Below, in pieces: positions 1 to 7,422 of a stretch of DNA of 57,422 bases. Under the pieces are notes generated by a model. The model searched no databases, was not told the DNA's origin, and saw only the letters and a program-made list of their open reading frames with translations. Numbering within the stretch: the stretch's first letter is position 1; each line of letters starts with the position of its first letter. Origin of the DNA: Candidatus Wallbacteria bacterium (GTDB taxonomy: Bacteria > Muiribacteriota > UBA6191 > JACPRK01); assembly GCA_016213845.1 (NCBI GenBank), contig JACQZN010000081.1:1-57422 (forward strand), given 5' to 3'. The position numbers and the translations under genes are program-made.

Positions 1-122
1 CAAGCGGTCCAAATCACAGGAACCCGAGCAGGGAACTCAAACGGAAGCCAATGACCTCACAGGCGCGCGAGGCCACCGCTCCCGGGAAACCACAAGTCCA
101 CTCCCGATTACTTCACAGCCTC

Positions 123-157
123 TCAGGCCTCAAGCCTCACTTCTCAAGCCTCAAGCC
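123..157. repeat. heptamer tandem repeat, TCAAGCC family
   Basis: Five heptamers in exact 7-bp phase: TCAGGCC, TCAAGCC, TCACTTC, TCAAGCC, TCAAGCC. Read on the minus strand this is the GGCTTGA/GCTTGAG family seen again near 55.5 kb. The tract begins directly at the stop codon of the ThyX-like gene (157-159). The remaining bases 1-122 show no gene. Confidence 0.85.
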
Positions 158-1632
158 TATCTCTTCAGCGGATCTTCGACCCAGGGGGGGGTGGCTTCGA
201 TGAGATCGGCCAGACCGGGCTCGGCGACCTTCACGGCTTCGGCCATTTCCCAGGCGACCTTCCGGTACGAAGGATGGCCCTTGGTGCCGGAGCGCAGGCG
301 GCACATGTAGTCGGCCTCGGCGAAGTCCATCTTGAAGAGGCAGCGGACCCGGTGGGCGAAGGGGAGCAGGTAGTGAGCGGCGAGCGGGCCGGCCTCGTCG
401 GCGATGCGGCGGGCGGCCTCGAAAGCGTCCGAATAGGCGTCTTCCATCAGGCCGAGAACGCCGAGCTCGCCTGCGCCCTCGGGAAACTGCGAGCCGGCCA
501 GGAGATCGAACGGTTGCAGGATCTGATCACAGCGACGGTGGCGGTGGAGATCGCGCCAGCCGCCGATGTCCATCGAGATGTCGAACAGGAAACGGTGTCC
601 GGCACGGGCTGCGCGCGGCAGCTCGTCGTGGGGGCCGCGGTCGCCCAGGACTTCGTGGATGACCCAGCGCCTCTCGTCGATGGTGCAGGCCTCCAGGCGG
701 CCCAACACCTTCGCGTAGGGCAGGTTCGACTGGCTGTAGAGCAGGGTCGAGGCCAGCTCCGACTCGGGGCTGTGCGGGCGGATGAGGTGGACGTCGGGAC
801 CACCGGAGGCCTTCAGGCCGTCGAGGAAGCGGGCGGCCAGCGCCCGGGCCTGGGAGCGGACGGCCCGCTGGTACTCGCTTGGCTGGGCGTGGCGCGCCAG
901 CGTCGGGGCGAGCGGGCCGGTGGCTGTGCCGGAGCTTTCCAGGCGCGGCCAGGTCGCGTCGGGCGGCTCGGAGCAGGCCTGCCGCAGCATCTCTCCGATC
1001 GCGCGGACTTCGCCGTACTCGCTCACCAGCAGACGCGAGATCTGGCGCTCCAGGGTGCGGATGCTGACGACCTGGCCCAGGCTGGTCGGCGCGCCGAGCG
1101 GCAGGAGATAGCGCGCAACGTCGTAGGCGCGCGCCGCCAGGTTGCGGTCGAAGGCCTCCTGGCTCATCGAGTCGGGTCGCGTGAGCTTCTGCGCCAGCGC
1201 CGCGATCGACTTCTCGTGGACCTCCGTATAGCGCGCGAAGAGCCGGGCGGCGGCCGCGTCGTACTCGGCGGCCAGCTTGGGCGAGGCGATCTCAGGGGGC
1301 AGCGCGCAGGCCGCGCCGGCGCCGTCCTGGTAGCGGGTCGAGCGCTGCTGGCCGTCCCAGGTCTGCTCGTCGAGGATCTCGAGAGCGGCCAGCTCCGAGA
1401 TGTTCTCGAAGCAGATGGCGACGTGGCCCAGGTCGGCGATGGAGGCGTGGCCGTAGTCGAAGTAGAACTTCTCCCAGAACTTCTCCGCGCTGTGGGCGTG
1501 GACCCACTCCAGGCTCTGCTGGATGGAGTCGGGCGAACGGCTGTAGCGGGCGAGCGCGTAGGCTTGCGGCTCGGGCGGCATCGGCGCTAGCGCGACGACA
1601 CGGGCGGGTTTGCGGCCTGCTGTTGAGGTCAT
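157..1632 (-). CDS. duplicated-domain ThyX-like (FAD-dependent thymidylate synthase family) protein
   Basis: 491 aa, about twice the length of a classical ThyX, and it reads as two ThyX-like halves. The N-terminal half has GHASIADLGH at about residue 61 and ends its signature with QQRSTRYQ (95-102), but DEQ (88-90) stands where ThyX has the FAD-binding RHR. The C-terminal half has HRHRRCDQ (363-370), keeping RHR but losing the S-x-R-Y end, and finishes with an RSGTKGHPSYR motif near residue 453. Classical ThyX makes dTMP from dUMP with methylene-tetrahydrofolate and FADH2. The ATG overlaps the dut stop by 4 bp (ATGA), so the two are translationally coupled. A thymidylate role fits the dut partner, but the split signature leaves catalysis unproven. 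Confidence 0.85.
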   Translation of the reverse strand: MTSTAGRKPARVVALAPMPPEPQAYALARYSRSPDSIQQSLEWVHAHSAEKFWEKFYFDYGHASIADLGHVAICFENISELAALEILDEQTWDGQQRSTRYQDGAGAACALPPEIASPKLAAEYDAAAARLFARYTEVHEKSIAALAQKLTRPDSMSQEAFDRNLAARAYDVARYLLPLGAPTSLGQVVSIRTLERQISRLLVSEYGEVRAIGEMLRQACSEPPDATWPRLESSGTATGPLAPTLARHAQPSEYQRAVRSQARALAARFLDGLKASGGPDVHLIRPHSPESELASTLLYSQSNLPYAKVLGRLEACTIDERRWVIHEVLGDRGPHDELPRAARAGHRFLFDISMDIGGWRDLHRHRRCDQILQPFDLLAGSQFPEGAGELGVLGLMEDAYSDAFEAARRIADEAGPLAAHYLLPFAHRVRCLFKMDFAEADYMCRLRSGTKGHPSYRKVAWEMAEAVKVAEPGLADLIEATPPWVEDPLKR

Positions 1633-2072
1633 GCGCCTGTGCTCCCGAATCCGCCCGCCCCACGGCTGCTGGGCGCGAGCTCCTCGACCACCTCGAAACG
1701 CGCGGCCGTCACGGGCGCGACGACTCCCTGCGCGATCCGCTGTCCCGGCTCGAGCGTCACCGGCTCACGGCCCAGGTTGATCAGGCAGACCTGCACCTCG
1801 CCGCGATACCCGGAGTCGATCGTCCCGGGCGCGTTCAGCACCGTCACGCCCTGCTTGGCGGCCATGCCTGAACGGGGCCGTACCTGCACCTCGAAACCGC
1901 CCGGGATCTCCATCGCCAGCCCCGTCGGCACCAGCCTGTGCGCGCCCGGCTCCAGCGTCAGGCTCGTGTCGCCCGCAAAGCAGAGATCGAACCCTGCGTC
2001 GCCCGCGTGAGCGTACGCCGGAACCACCGCCCCCGCGTGACGCCTGTGAAGCTTGATCGAGACCGTCTGCAA
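1629..2072 (-). CDS. dut: dUTP diphosphatase
   Basis: 147 aa, the usual length of trimeric dUTPases. It hydrolyses dUTP to dUMP and pyrophosphate, keeping uracil out of DNA and feeding dTMP synthesis. The family motifs are visible in order: HAGDAGFDL (motif 1), RPRSGMAAKQGV (motif 2), GTIDSGYRGE (motif 3) with its catalytic Asp, QRIAQ (motif 4), and the C-terminal arm GAGGFGSTG (motif 5) that closes over the substrate. The start is a TTG at 2072, preceded by a good GGAGG on the minus strand. First gene of a two-gene operon with the ThyX-like gene. A TATGCT box (minus strand, 2135-2140) is a plausible -10. Confidence 0.95.
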   Translation of the reverse strand: MQTVSIKLHRRHAGAVVPAYAHAGDAGFDLCFAGDTSLTLEPGAHRLVPTGLAMEIPGGFEVQVRPRSGMAAKQGVTVLNAPGTIDSGYRGEVQVCLINLGREPVTLEPGQRIAQGVVAPVTAARFEVVEELAPSSRGAGGFGSTGA

Positions 2073-2150
2073 GTCCTGCCTCCTCCGGCGCCGGCCGCGT
2101 CATCCACTCGCGCGCCCGCCTCCCGGACCCCTCCAGCATAGCATCGCGCG

Positions 2151-2231
2151 AAAATCCCGTGGAAAATCCCGTGGCGTCTACCTGTACCGGTTTTTTGAAA
2201 AAACCGGTACAGGTAGACGCCACGGGTTTTC
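2151..2231. repeat. perfect long palindrome, head-to-head copies of an interspersed element
   Basis: Positions 2168-2196 and 2198-2226 are perfect inverted arms of 29 bp around a single G at 2197; an AAAA/TTTT pairing extends it outward after one unpaired T. The arm contains GTGGCGTCTACCTGTACC. A direct duplication AAAATCCCGTGG lies at 2151-2162 and 2163-2174. The first 23 bp of the arm (2168-2190) recur identically at 24604-24626. It lies between divergently transcribed dut and the C39 peptidase gene, so it is unlikely to be a terminator. It looks like a small mobile or REP/MITE-like repeat. Confidence 0.9.
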
Positions 2232-2307
2232 CCGGGCGCTGTGAGTTCCCGCAAGCGGGTACTCTGGCACTGGCGCCCGGCACGGGGACGCGCTAGGCTC
2301 ACGGGCG

Positions 2308-3627
2308 ATGAGACCGTCACTGCGAGTGCTCGCCTTGGTGGCCCTGGTCGCCTTCACTTCGTCAACCGCGCTCCTTGCCCTGACCTCGGCGGAAAAGGCC
2401 GTGAAGCTGGCGAAGCTGCAGAACGCCTACGCCGCGGAGACGAAGGCAAACGGCCTGGACTCCGAGAAGGCCAAGGCCATTCAGGTCGAGATCGCCGCGC
2501 TGGAAAAGGAGCCCGTCACCGACGCGGGGGCCGGCGCGGGCGGCCCAGCCGGCACCGCCGCAAGCTCCGAGAAGCCCGAGGAGCCCAAGCCCGACAAGCC
2601 GGACGTCCACGAGATCCCCGAGCTCACCCGTCCTACCTCGTACGTGCGCCGCGAAGGGGTCAAGAATCCGTGCGGCCCGTACGCCATCTCGGCGATCCTC
2701 CAGAGCTTCGGCGAGAACCCGGATTACTCCTCCATCTACGACCAGGTCACGCCCGCCGGTGGAACGATAGGCGCCGGGCCCCACGAGATCCTGACCTATC
2801 TCCAGGGCCACGGCCACTCGGCCACGGAGCGCAACCACGGCAGCCTCGACGACCTGGCACGCGGCATCGACCGCGGCGAGCGGATGATGATGATGGTCAA
2901 CACGCGCGAGCCGCCGGAGATACGCGGTTCGCACTGGGTGGCCGTCAAGGGCTACCGCATCGTCAACGGCAAACGCTACTGGACGCTGGTCGACGCCTTC
3001 TGGGGCGAGGGCGGCGACTTCGGCTCGGGCGGTCCGTATCCCAATGGCATCCCCGAGGAGGAGTTCGCCAAGCGCTGGTCCGACCCGATCGGTGGCGTGC
3101 TGGGTGCGGGCTCGGGGTTCCACAACTACTACATCACGGTCGGCAAGGAACCGCCTGGAGTGCTGCAACGGTTGCGCACCGCGCTCTACGGCTTGAATGA
3201 GACGACGCCCGCGCAGGTGCTCGACAGCGGCCTGCGCGACGTCACGCGCGGCTGGGAGGACACCTTCGGCGGCGGGCGTACCGTGGGCCAGAGGGTCGGC
3301 GGCTTCTTCCAGATGGTCGGCGGGGGCGTCTGCAAGCTCGCGCTGAACGTGCCGTCGCTCTTGGTGGGCGGTCTGGGCAACATCCTGCAGGACGCCGGCC
3401 GCGGCTTGCGAGGGTGGGCGGCCGACAAGTGGCAGAATGGCGGCTTCTTCGGCAAGGTTGCCGCCGTCGGCGCTACTCTACTGAGCGCCGTTTGCACCGG
3501 CGTCGGCTGGGTCCTGAGCGGCGTGTCGGCGATCGCCTCGGCCGTGCTCGGAGTCGCCGGTGACATCATCGGCGGTATCGGCGACGTGGCCGGCGACATC
3601 ATCGACGGCATCGGCTCGCTCTTCTGA
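2308..3627 (+). CDS. secreted C39-like cysteine peptidase with hydrophobic Gly-rich C-terminus
   Basis: 439 aa. Residues 1-24 form a signal peptide or membrane anchor; residues 28-100 are a charged helical stretch followed by an Ala/Pro/Lys-rich linker. The papain-like core carries Cys122 (NPCGPYAISAIL), His209 (GSHWVAVKGY) and Asp229 (WTLVDAFW), the Cys-His-Asp order of C39/C39_2 peptidases. The last ~120 residues are very rich in Gly, Ala and Val with repeated G-D-I-I-x-G-I-G segments, a glycine-zipper-like tail that could insert in or lie on a membrane. No ABC transporter is adjacent, so a bacteriocin-processing role is not supported. The substrate is unknown. TAGGCT lies 8 nt before the ATG with no Shine-Dalgarno, which suggests a leaderless start. 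Confidence 0.75.
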   Translation: MRPSLRVLALVALVAFTSSTALLALTSAEKAVKLAKLQNAYAAETKANGLDSEKAKAIQVEIAALEKEPVTDAGAGAGGPAGTAASSEKPEEPKPDKPDVHEIPELTRPTSYVRREGVKNPCGPYAISAILQSFGENPDYSSIYDQVTPAGGTIGAGPHEILTYLQGHGHSATERNHGSLDDLARGIDRGERMMMMVNTREPPEIRGSHWVAVKGYRIVNGKRYWTLVDAFWGEGGDFGSGGPYPNGIPEEEFAKRWSDPIGGVLGAGSGFHNYYITVGKEPPGVLQRLRTALYGLNETTPAQVLDSGLRDVTRGWEDTFGGGRTVGQRVGGFFQMVGGGVCKLALNVPSLLVGGLGNILQDAGRGLRGWAADKWQNGGFFGKVAAVGATLLSAVCTGVGWVLSGVSAIASAVLGVAGDIIGGIGDVAGDIIDGIGSLF

Positions 3628-3728
3628 CAGCGTATGACGCGGTGGTGTGAACAACCGGCGGACGCCGTCGATTGCGGCGCCCAGGGAGAGACGAGCCTAT
3701 CGCCAGCCGCGGCGCGGAGGCCGTCCGC

Positions 3729-4475
3729 ATGAAGCTCGTGACCGCGCTGGGGCTTGCCTGGAAAGCGGCCTTTTCGAAGGGAATGGAGCGGGAGTTCGCC
3801 CGCTACATGCTGGCCGAGCGCATCTGCAAGGCGCTCTATCCCAAGTACCTGTTCAGCGACTTCGGCAGGATCTGGCTCGAGGACCGGGCGTTCCTCGACT
3901 ACTTCGAGCGCTTCGTCGGCACGGACAACTACCACTCTGCCGATCGGAAGTACCTGCTGCGCAGCCTCCTGCAGCTCGTCAAGCACCTGCCGGGCGACAC
4001 CGCCGAATGCGGTGCGTACGAGGGCGCATCCTCGTATCTGATCTGTGAGTTCTTCGCCGGCGCAGGCAAGGAGCACCACGTCTTCGACTCCTTCGAAGGC
4101 CTCTCGGCGCCCGAGTCGGTAGACGGCAGCTGGTGGCACGCCAACGACCTGACGGCGGGCGAGGAGATCCTCAAGCGCAACCTGGCGAAGTTCCCGGGCG
4201 TGCACACGTATCGCGGCTGGATTCCGGCCCGCTTCGCCGACGTGGCCGAGCGCCGCTTCTGTGTGGTGCACATAGACGTCGATCTCTACTCGCCGACGCG
4301 CGACTCGCTCGAGTTCTTCTACCCGCGAATGGTGCCCGGCGGGCTGATCGTCTGTGACGATTACGGCTACACGAGCTGTCCGGGCGCGCAAAAGGCGCTG
4401 GACGAGTTCATGGCCGGCAAGCCCGAAGGGATCGTGCACGCGCCGACGGGCCAGGGGATCGTCGTCAAGCGCTGA
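3729..4475 (+). CDS. TylF/MycF-type SAM-dependent O-methyltransferase
   Basis: 248 aa from ATG 3729, chosen over an upstream in-frame TTG (3672) because GGAGG lies 8 nt before it. The SAM-binding fold is seen in DTAECGAYEGASSYLI (motif I region), followed by VFDSFEGL, HIDVDLYSPT and CDDYG, the Asp-rich metal/substrate region typical of macrocin O-methyltransferase (TylF) relatives. Such enzymes methylate sugar hydroxyls, in macrolides or more commonly in surface polysaccharides. With the MurJ-family flippase convergent to it (11-bp overlap of the 3' ends), a role in surface glycan modification is reasonable but not shown. Confidence 0.85.
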   Translation: MKLVTALGLAWKAAFSKGMEREFARYMLAERICKALYPKYLFSDFGRIWLEDRAFLDYFERFVGTDNYHSADRKYLLRSLLQLVKHLPGDTAECGAYEGASSYLICEFFAGAGKEHHVFDSFEGLSAPESVDGSWWHANDLTAGEEILKRNLAKFPGVHTYRGWIPARFADVAERRFCVVHIDVDLYSPTRDSLEFFYPRMVPGGLIVCDDYGYTSCPGAQKALDEFMAGKPEGIVHAPTGQGIVVKR

Positions 4476-5784
4476 CCTGTTCCCGGGCCGCGCCTCGCTG
4501 GCGTTGCAGGTAGACGTAGACGAACCGGTCGGAGAGGCACGCGACTACGGACGTGGAGAGAGCTATCCCCGCGACGCCCATGTAGCGGGAGAAGACGATG
4601 TTGCCCGCGATGTTCGCCAGGACATTGACGGCCGCGCCGATCAACAGCACGTGGTTGCGTCCCAGCGCGCTGACGGCCCTGACGTTGAGGATGCCCATCA
4701 GCGTGAAGGGGATCTGCAGGGCCAGCATCGCTTGCAAGGCCGAGACGCGGGCGGTATCGGCCGCCGTGAAGGCTCCGCGCTCGAACAGCAACCAGACGAG
4801 CGGGCCCGAGCCTGCGACGATGGCGGCCGAGATCGGCACGGAGACCAGGAGAATGCGCCGGCGGTAGTAGGCGAGCGTGTCGAGCAGCTCGTCGGGTCCG
4901 GCGGCTGCGGCGATGCGCGAGAAGACCGGCAGAGCGACCGTCCCCAGGGCGCCCGAGACCACCGAGAGGACGACGGAGACGATCTTGTTGCCGTAGGCGA
5001 GGGCTGAGACCGCGCCTGCGCCGAGGGCGGCGGCCATGAACTGGTCGATGATCGGCGCGGCGCTCATCAGGCAGGAGCCGCCGATGAGAGGAAGGTACTG
5101 GCCGGTGACCTGGGCGAGCCGGGGAGTGGAGGCGGGCCAGACCGGCCAGGGCGCGAGCCCGTGGCGGGCCAGGGCCCATGTCAGGGCGACCAGCTCGAGC
5201 GCCGCGCCGATCACCGTCCCGGCCACGAGCGCCCGCCCGCCGAGCGAATCGCCTGCGCAGACCACCGCCGCGAGCACGGCCACGGGCGTGGCCGCCGGGA
5301 TCAGTGCGGCAAGAGTGAATCGCTCCATCGAGTTCAATCCGGCCATGAGCACGTACACCAGGCCCGCGAGCGGGATCGCCGGCAGCATCAGGACCAGCAT
5401 CGCGGCCGCCAGCTCGGCCCCGCGCGCTGGCAGCGACTCGCCGAAGGCGCGCATCAGCGGCGAGGCCAGGGTCGCCAGCAACAGGGCCATGCCGCAGAGC
5501 AGAACGGCCGCCAGCGTGACCGTTCCGCGGAAGACGTCTTGCGCCGTGGAATCGCCCTCGGCGGCCCGCGCCTGGACCAGGACAGGCACCAGCGCGCTCT
5601 GGAGCGAGCCGCCGAACACGTTGACCAGGAACGCGACCAGAGCGTAGGCGAGGAGATAGGCGTCCAGGACGACACTGGTGCCGAACATCGCGGCGACCAG
5701 CATCTCCTTGACCATGGCGACGAGCTTGACGGCCAGCGTGCAGGCCGCCACGATCGCCCCCGCGCCGAGCAAACCCGAGCTCAT
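4465..5784 (-). CDS. MurJ/MviN-family lipid-linked glycan flippase
   Basis: 439 aa from ATG 5784; the frame stays open upstream to 5889, but the Arg/Ser-rich extension there has no membrane character. About 12-14 hydrophobic segments run throughout, beginning GLLGAGAIVAACTLAVKLVA and including FGTSVVLDAYLLAYALVAFL, the N-terminal MurJ/MOP pattern. MurJ flips lipid II across the inner membrane; paralogues in polysaccharide loci flip other undecaprenyl-linked sugars. The neighbouring TylF-type methyltransferase favours the second role here, but the essential MurJ cannot be excluded. No usual mur or dcw neighbours are present. Confidence 0.85.
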   Translation of the reverse strand: MSSGLLGAGAIVAACTLAVKLVAMVKEMLVAAMFGTSVVLDAYLLAYALVAFLVNVFGGSLQSALVPVLVQARAAEGDSTAQDVFRGTVTLAAVLLCGMALLLATLASPLMRAFGESLPARGAELAAAMLVLMLPAIPLAGLVYVLMAGLNSMERFTLAALIPAATPVAVLAAVVCAGDSLGGRALVAGTVIGAALELVALTWALARHGLAPWPVWPASTPRLAQVTGQYLPLIGGSCLMSAAPIIDQFMAAALGAGAVSALAYGNKIVSVVLSVVSGALGTVALPVFSRIAAAAGPDELLDTLAYYRRRILLVSVPISAAIVAGSGPLVWLLFERGAFTAADTARVSALQAMLALQIPFTLMGILNVRAVSALGRNHVLLIGAAVNVLANIAGNIVFSRYMGVAGIALSTSVVACLSDRFVYVYLQRQRGAAREQVSA

Positions 5785-5908
5785 GGGGAGAGTATCGGCG
5801 CCGCAGGCGCGGTTTTCGGAAGGAGCGCTCCGGCAGTGTCGCTCATGGCGATTTGATGGAAGTCGGGATGCAGGCCCCGAGCTTAACACCCTCGAGTGGA
5901 CCGGGCTG

Positions 5909-5914
5909 TATAGT
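5909..5914 (+). promoter_or_regulatory. -10 box for the SDR gene, leaderless arrangement
   Basis: TATAGT is followed by exactly 7 nt (GCCCTCG) and then ATG 5922. The predicted transcription start would fall at or next to the A of the start codon. No Shine-Dalgarno is present. Confidence 0.5.
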
Positions 5915-5921
5915 GCCCTCG

Positions 5922-6809
5922 ATGACCGAAGTCCTCATGACCCAGAAGCCCCCGCCCAGGGACTACCGGGCGGGTGGTGCCCCTGTTCTGATCACGGGCT
6001 GCTCGAGCGGTATCGGGCTAGCGACGGCGCTTGCGCTGGCTCGCGACGGGTACCTGGTCGTGGCAAACGTGAAGTCGCTCGAGGAGCAGGGGACACTGCG
6101 CGAGGACGCGCGTCGCGAAGACTTGCCAATCGACATCCTGCCGTTCGACATCACCGACGAGGCGGCGACTGCCGAGGCCTTCCGGTACCTGGCGCTCAAG
6201 TACGGTCGGCTGCACGCTCTGGTGAACAACGCGGGCATCGCCGGTGGCGGATTCTTCGAGGATGTCGCGGACGACGAGCTGCGTCCGATCTTCGAGGTCA
6301 ACCTCTTCGGCACGGCGCGCGTCACGCGGATGGCCCTGCCGATGCTGAGGGCGGCGGGCTCGAGTTACCTGGTGACCGTGTCGAGCATGGCCGGGCGGCT
6401 GGGAGTGCCGGCGATGGGCGTCTACCACTCCTCGAAGTTCGCGCTCGAGGGGCTCTTCGAGAGCATTGCGCTGGAGATGCGCCCCCACGGCGTGCGGGTG
6501 ACGCTGGTCGAGCCCGGGCTGATCCGCACCTCAATCGTCGGCCCGGGGCTGCGGCTGGCGCGGCGGTTCGACGATCCCTCGTCGGTCCATCGCGAGCGCG
6601 CCCGGAAGCTCTGGACCGATTTCCAGAAGCGATTCGAACGCACCGCCCAGCCCCCCGAGACGGTGGCTCGGGCCATCGTCCGCATCCTGTCCAGCGCCAA
6701 TCCGCCGCTTCGCCAGCCCGTCGGGCTCGATTCGAAGATCATCCTGGCCATCCAGAAGTTGCTCCCCGAGTGGCTCTGGTTGAAGCTCTGGCGGCCGCTG
6801 GCCGGTTGA
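5922..6809 (+). CDS. short-chain dehydrogenase/reductase (SDR)
   Basis: 296 aa from ATG 5922 (a second ATG lies at 5937). Classical SDR features are present: the NAD(P)-binding TGCSSGIGLA, VNNAGIAGGG, catalytic Ser in VTVSSMAG, and the Tyr/Lys pair in YHSSKFALEG, followed by RVTLVEPGLIRTS. These enzymes oxidise or reduce hydroxyl/keto groups on small molecules with NAD(P)H; the substrate cannot be told from sequence. The C-terminus (ILAIQKLLPEWLWLKLWRPL) is hydrophobic and may touch the membrane, as in several retinol- or lipid-acting SDRs. First gene of a plus-strand run of five, with a 64-bp gap to the next. Confidence 0.9.
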   Translation: MTEVLMTQKPPPRDYRAGGAPVLITGCSSGIGLATALALARDGYLVVANVKSLEEQGTLREDARREDLPIDILPFDITDEAATAEAFRYLALKYGRLHALVNNAGIAGGGFFEDVADDELRPIFEVNLFGTARVTRMALPMLRAAGSSYLVTVSSMAGRLGVPAMGVYHSSKFALEGLFESIALEMRPHGVRVTLVEPGLIRTSIVGPGLRLARRFDDPSSVHRERARKLWTDFQKRFERTAQPPETVARAIVRILSSANPPLRQPVGLDSKIILAIQKLLPEWLWLKLWRPLAG

Positions 6810-6873
6810 GCTGGGGGCAGGCGGCGGCCTGAGAAGAAAGTCGTGTGTCCCCGGAAGGGCTCGTGCCAGAATC

Positions 6874-7410
6874 ATGCGCGAGATGATCCCCGACGAGGTC
6901 AACCAACGATTCATCCGGCAGGACGTGCCCGGGCTGCGCAAGCGGTGGTTCCAGGGCGAGAGCACCGACCTTGCCATCTGGCAGGACCCGCAGGGTCGGG
7001 TCGTACACTTCCAGCTCCTGGTCGAGCCCGATCGGATCATCGATTTCGAGGCCGCCAAGGGCATGATCACGGGCCGGGTCGATCAGTCGCGCCGCTCCGG
7101 CCAGCATGCGGCGTCGCCCGTGGTCGTGGCGGACGCCGTGCTGAGCCGTGAGACGCTCAAGCTGGCCTTCGACGCCTTCACGGCGGAGCCCCCGCTGCAG
7201 ACGAAGCGGGTGCTGAAATTCGTCGCCGAGGCTCTCGACGCGGCGCTCTCCAGACCCGAGCATCCCATGTTCCCCAGCGGCGAGCTGCCGCCCGGGGAGG
7301 ATTCGGTGTTCACCGATGCTCGAAAGCTCCAGGCGGAGCGGGCCGAGCGCGAGCGGCGGCGGGGCATCATCGACCGGCTGCTCGAACATCTTCCCGGGCT
7401 CTCCCGGTAG
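6874..7410 (+). CDS. hypothetical protein
   Basis: 178 aa, no family recognised. Soluble, without signal peptide or membrane segment. The N-terminal half (RWFQGESTDLAIWQDPQGRV, then VHFQLLVE) looks like alternating beta strands. The C-terminal part is helical and charged (KLQAERAERERRRGIIDRLL). ATG 6874 and ATG 6883 are both possible; no strong Shine-Dalgarno is seen at either. It precedes the PHP hydrolase gene by 12 bp and is probably cotranscribed. Confidence 0.7.
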   Translation: MREMIPDEVNQRFIRQDVPGLRKRWFQGESTDLAIWQDPQGRVVHFQLLVEPDRIIDFEAAKGMITGRVDQSRRSGQHAASPVVVADAVLSRETLKLAFDAFTAEPPLQTKRVLKFVAEALDAALSRPEHPMFPSGELPPGEDSVFTDARKLQAERAERERRRGIIDRLLEHLPGLSR

Positions 7411-7422
7411 TAAGGAGAAGAG

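Noticed and set aside
2168..2226. intrinsic terminator at the long palindrome (T/A-rich centre)
   Set aside because: It lies between two divergent starts, the T run is in the loop and not after the stem, and part of it recurs at 24.6 kb, so an interspersed repeat explains it better.
2308..3627. bacteriocin-exporter peptidase (C39 of an ABC transporter)
   Set aside because: The Cys-His-Asp core fits, but there is no ABC or membrane domain fused or adjacent, and no double-glycine leader peptide gene nearby.
4465..5784. calling the MurJ-family protein the essential murJ
   Set aside because: Family motifs alone do not separate lipid II flippase from polysaccharide flippases, and the neighbourhood is not a cell-wall cluster.
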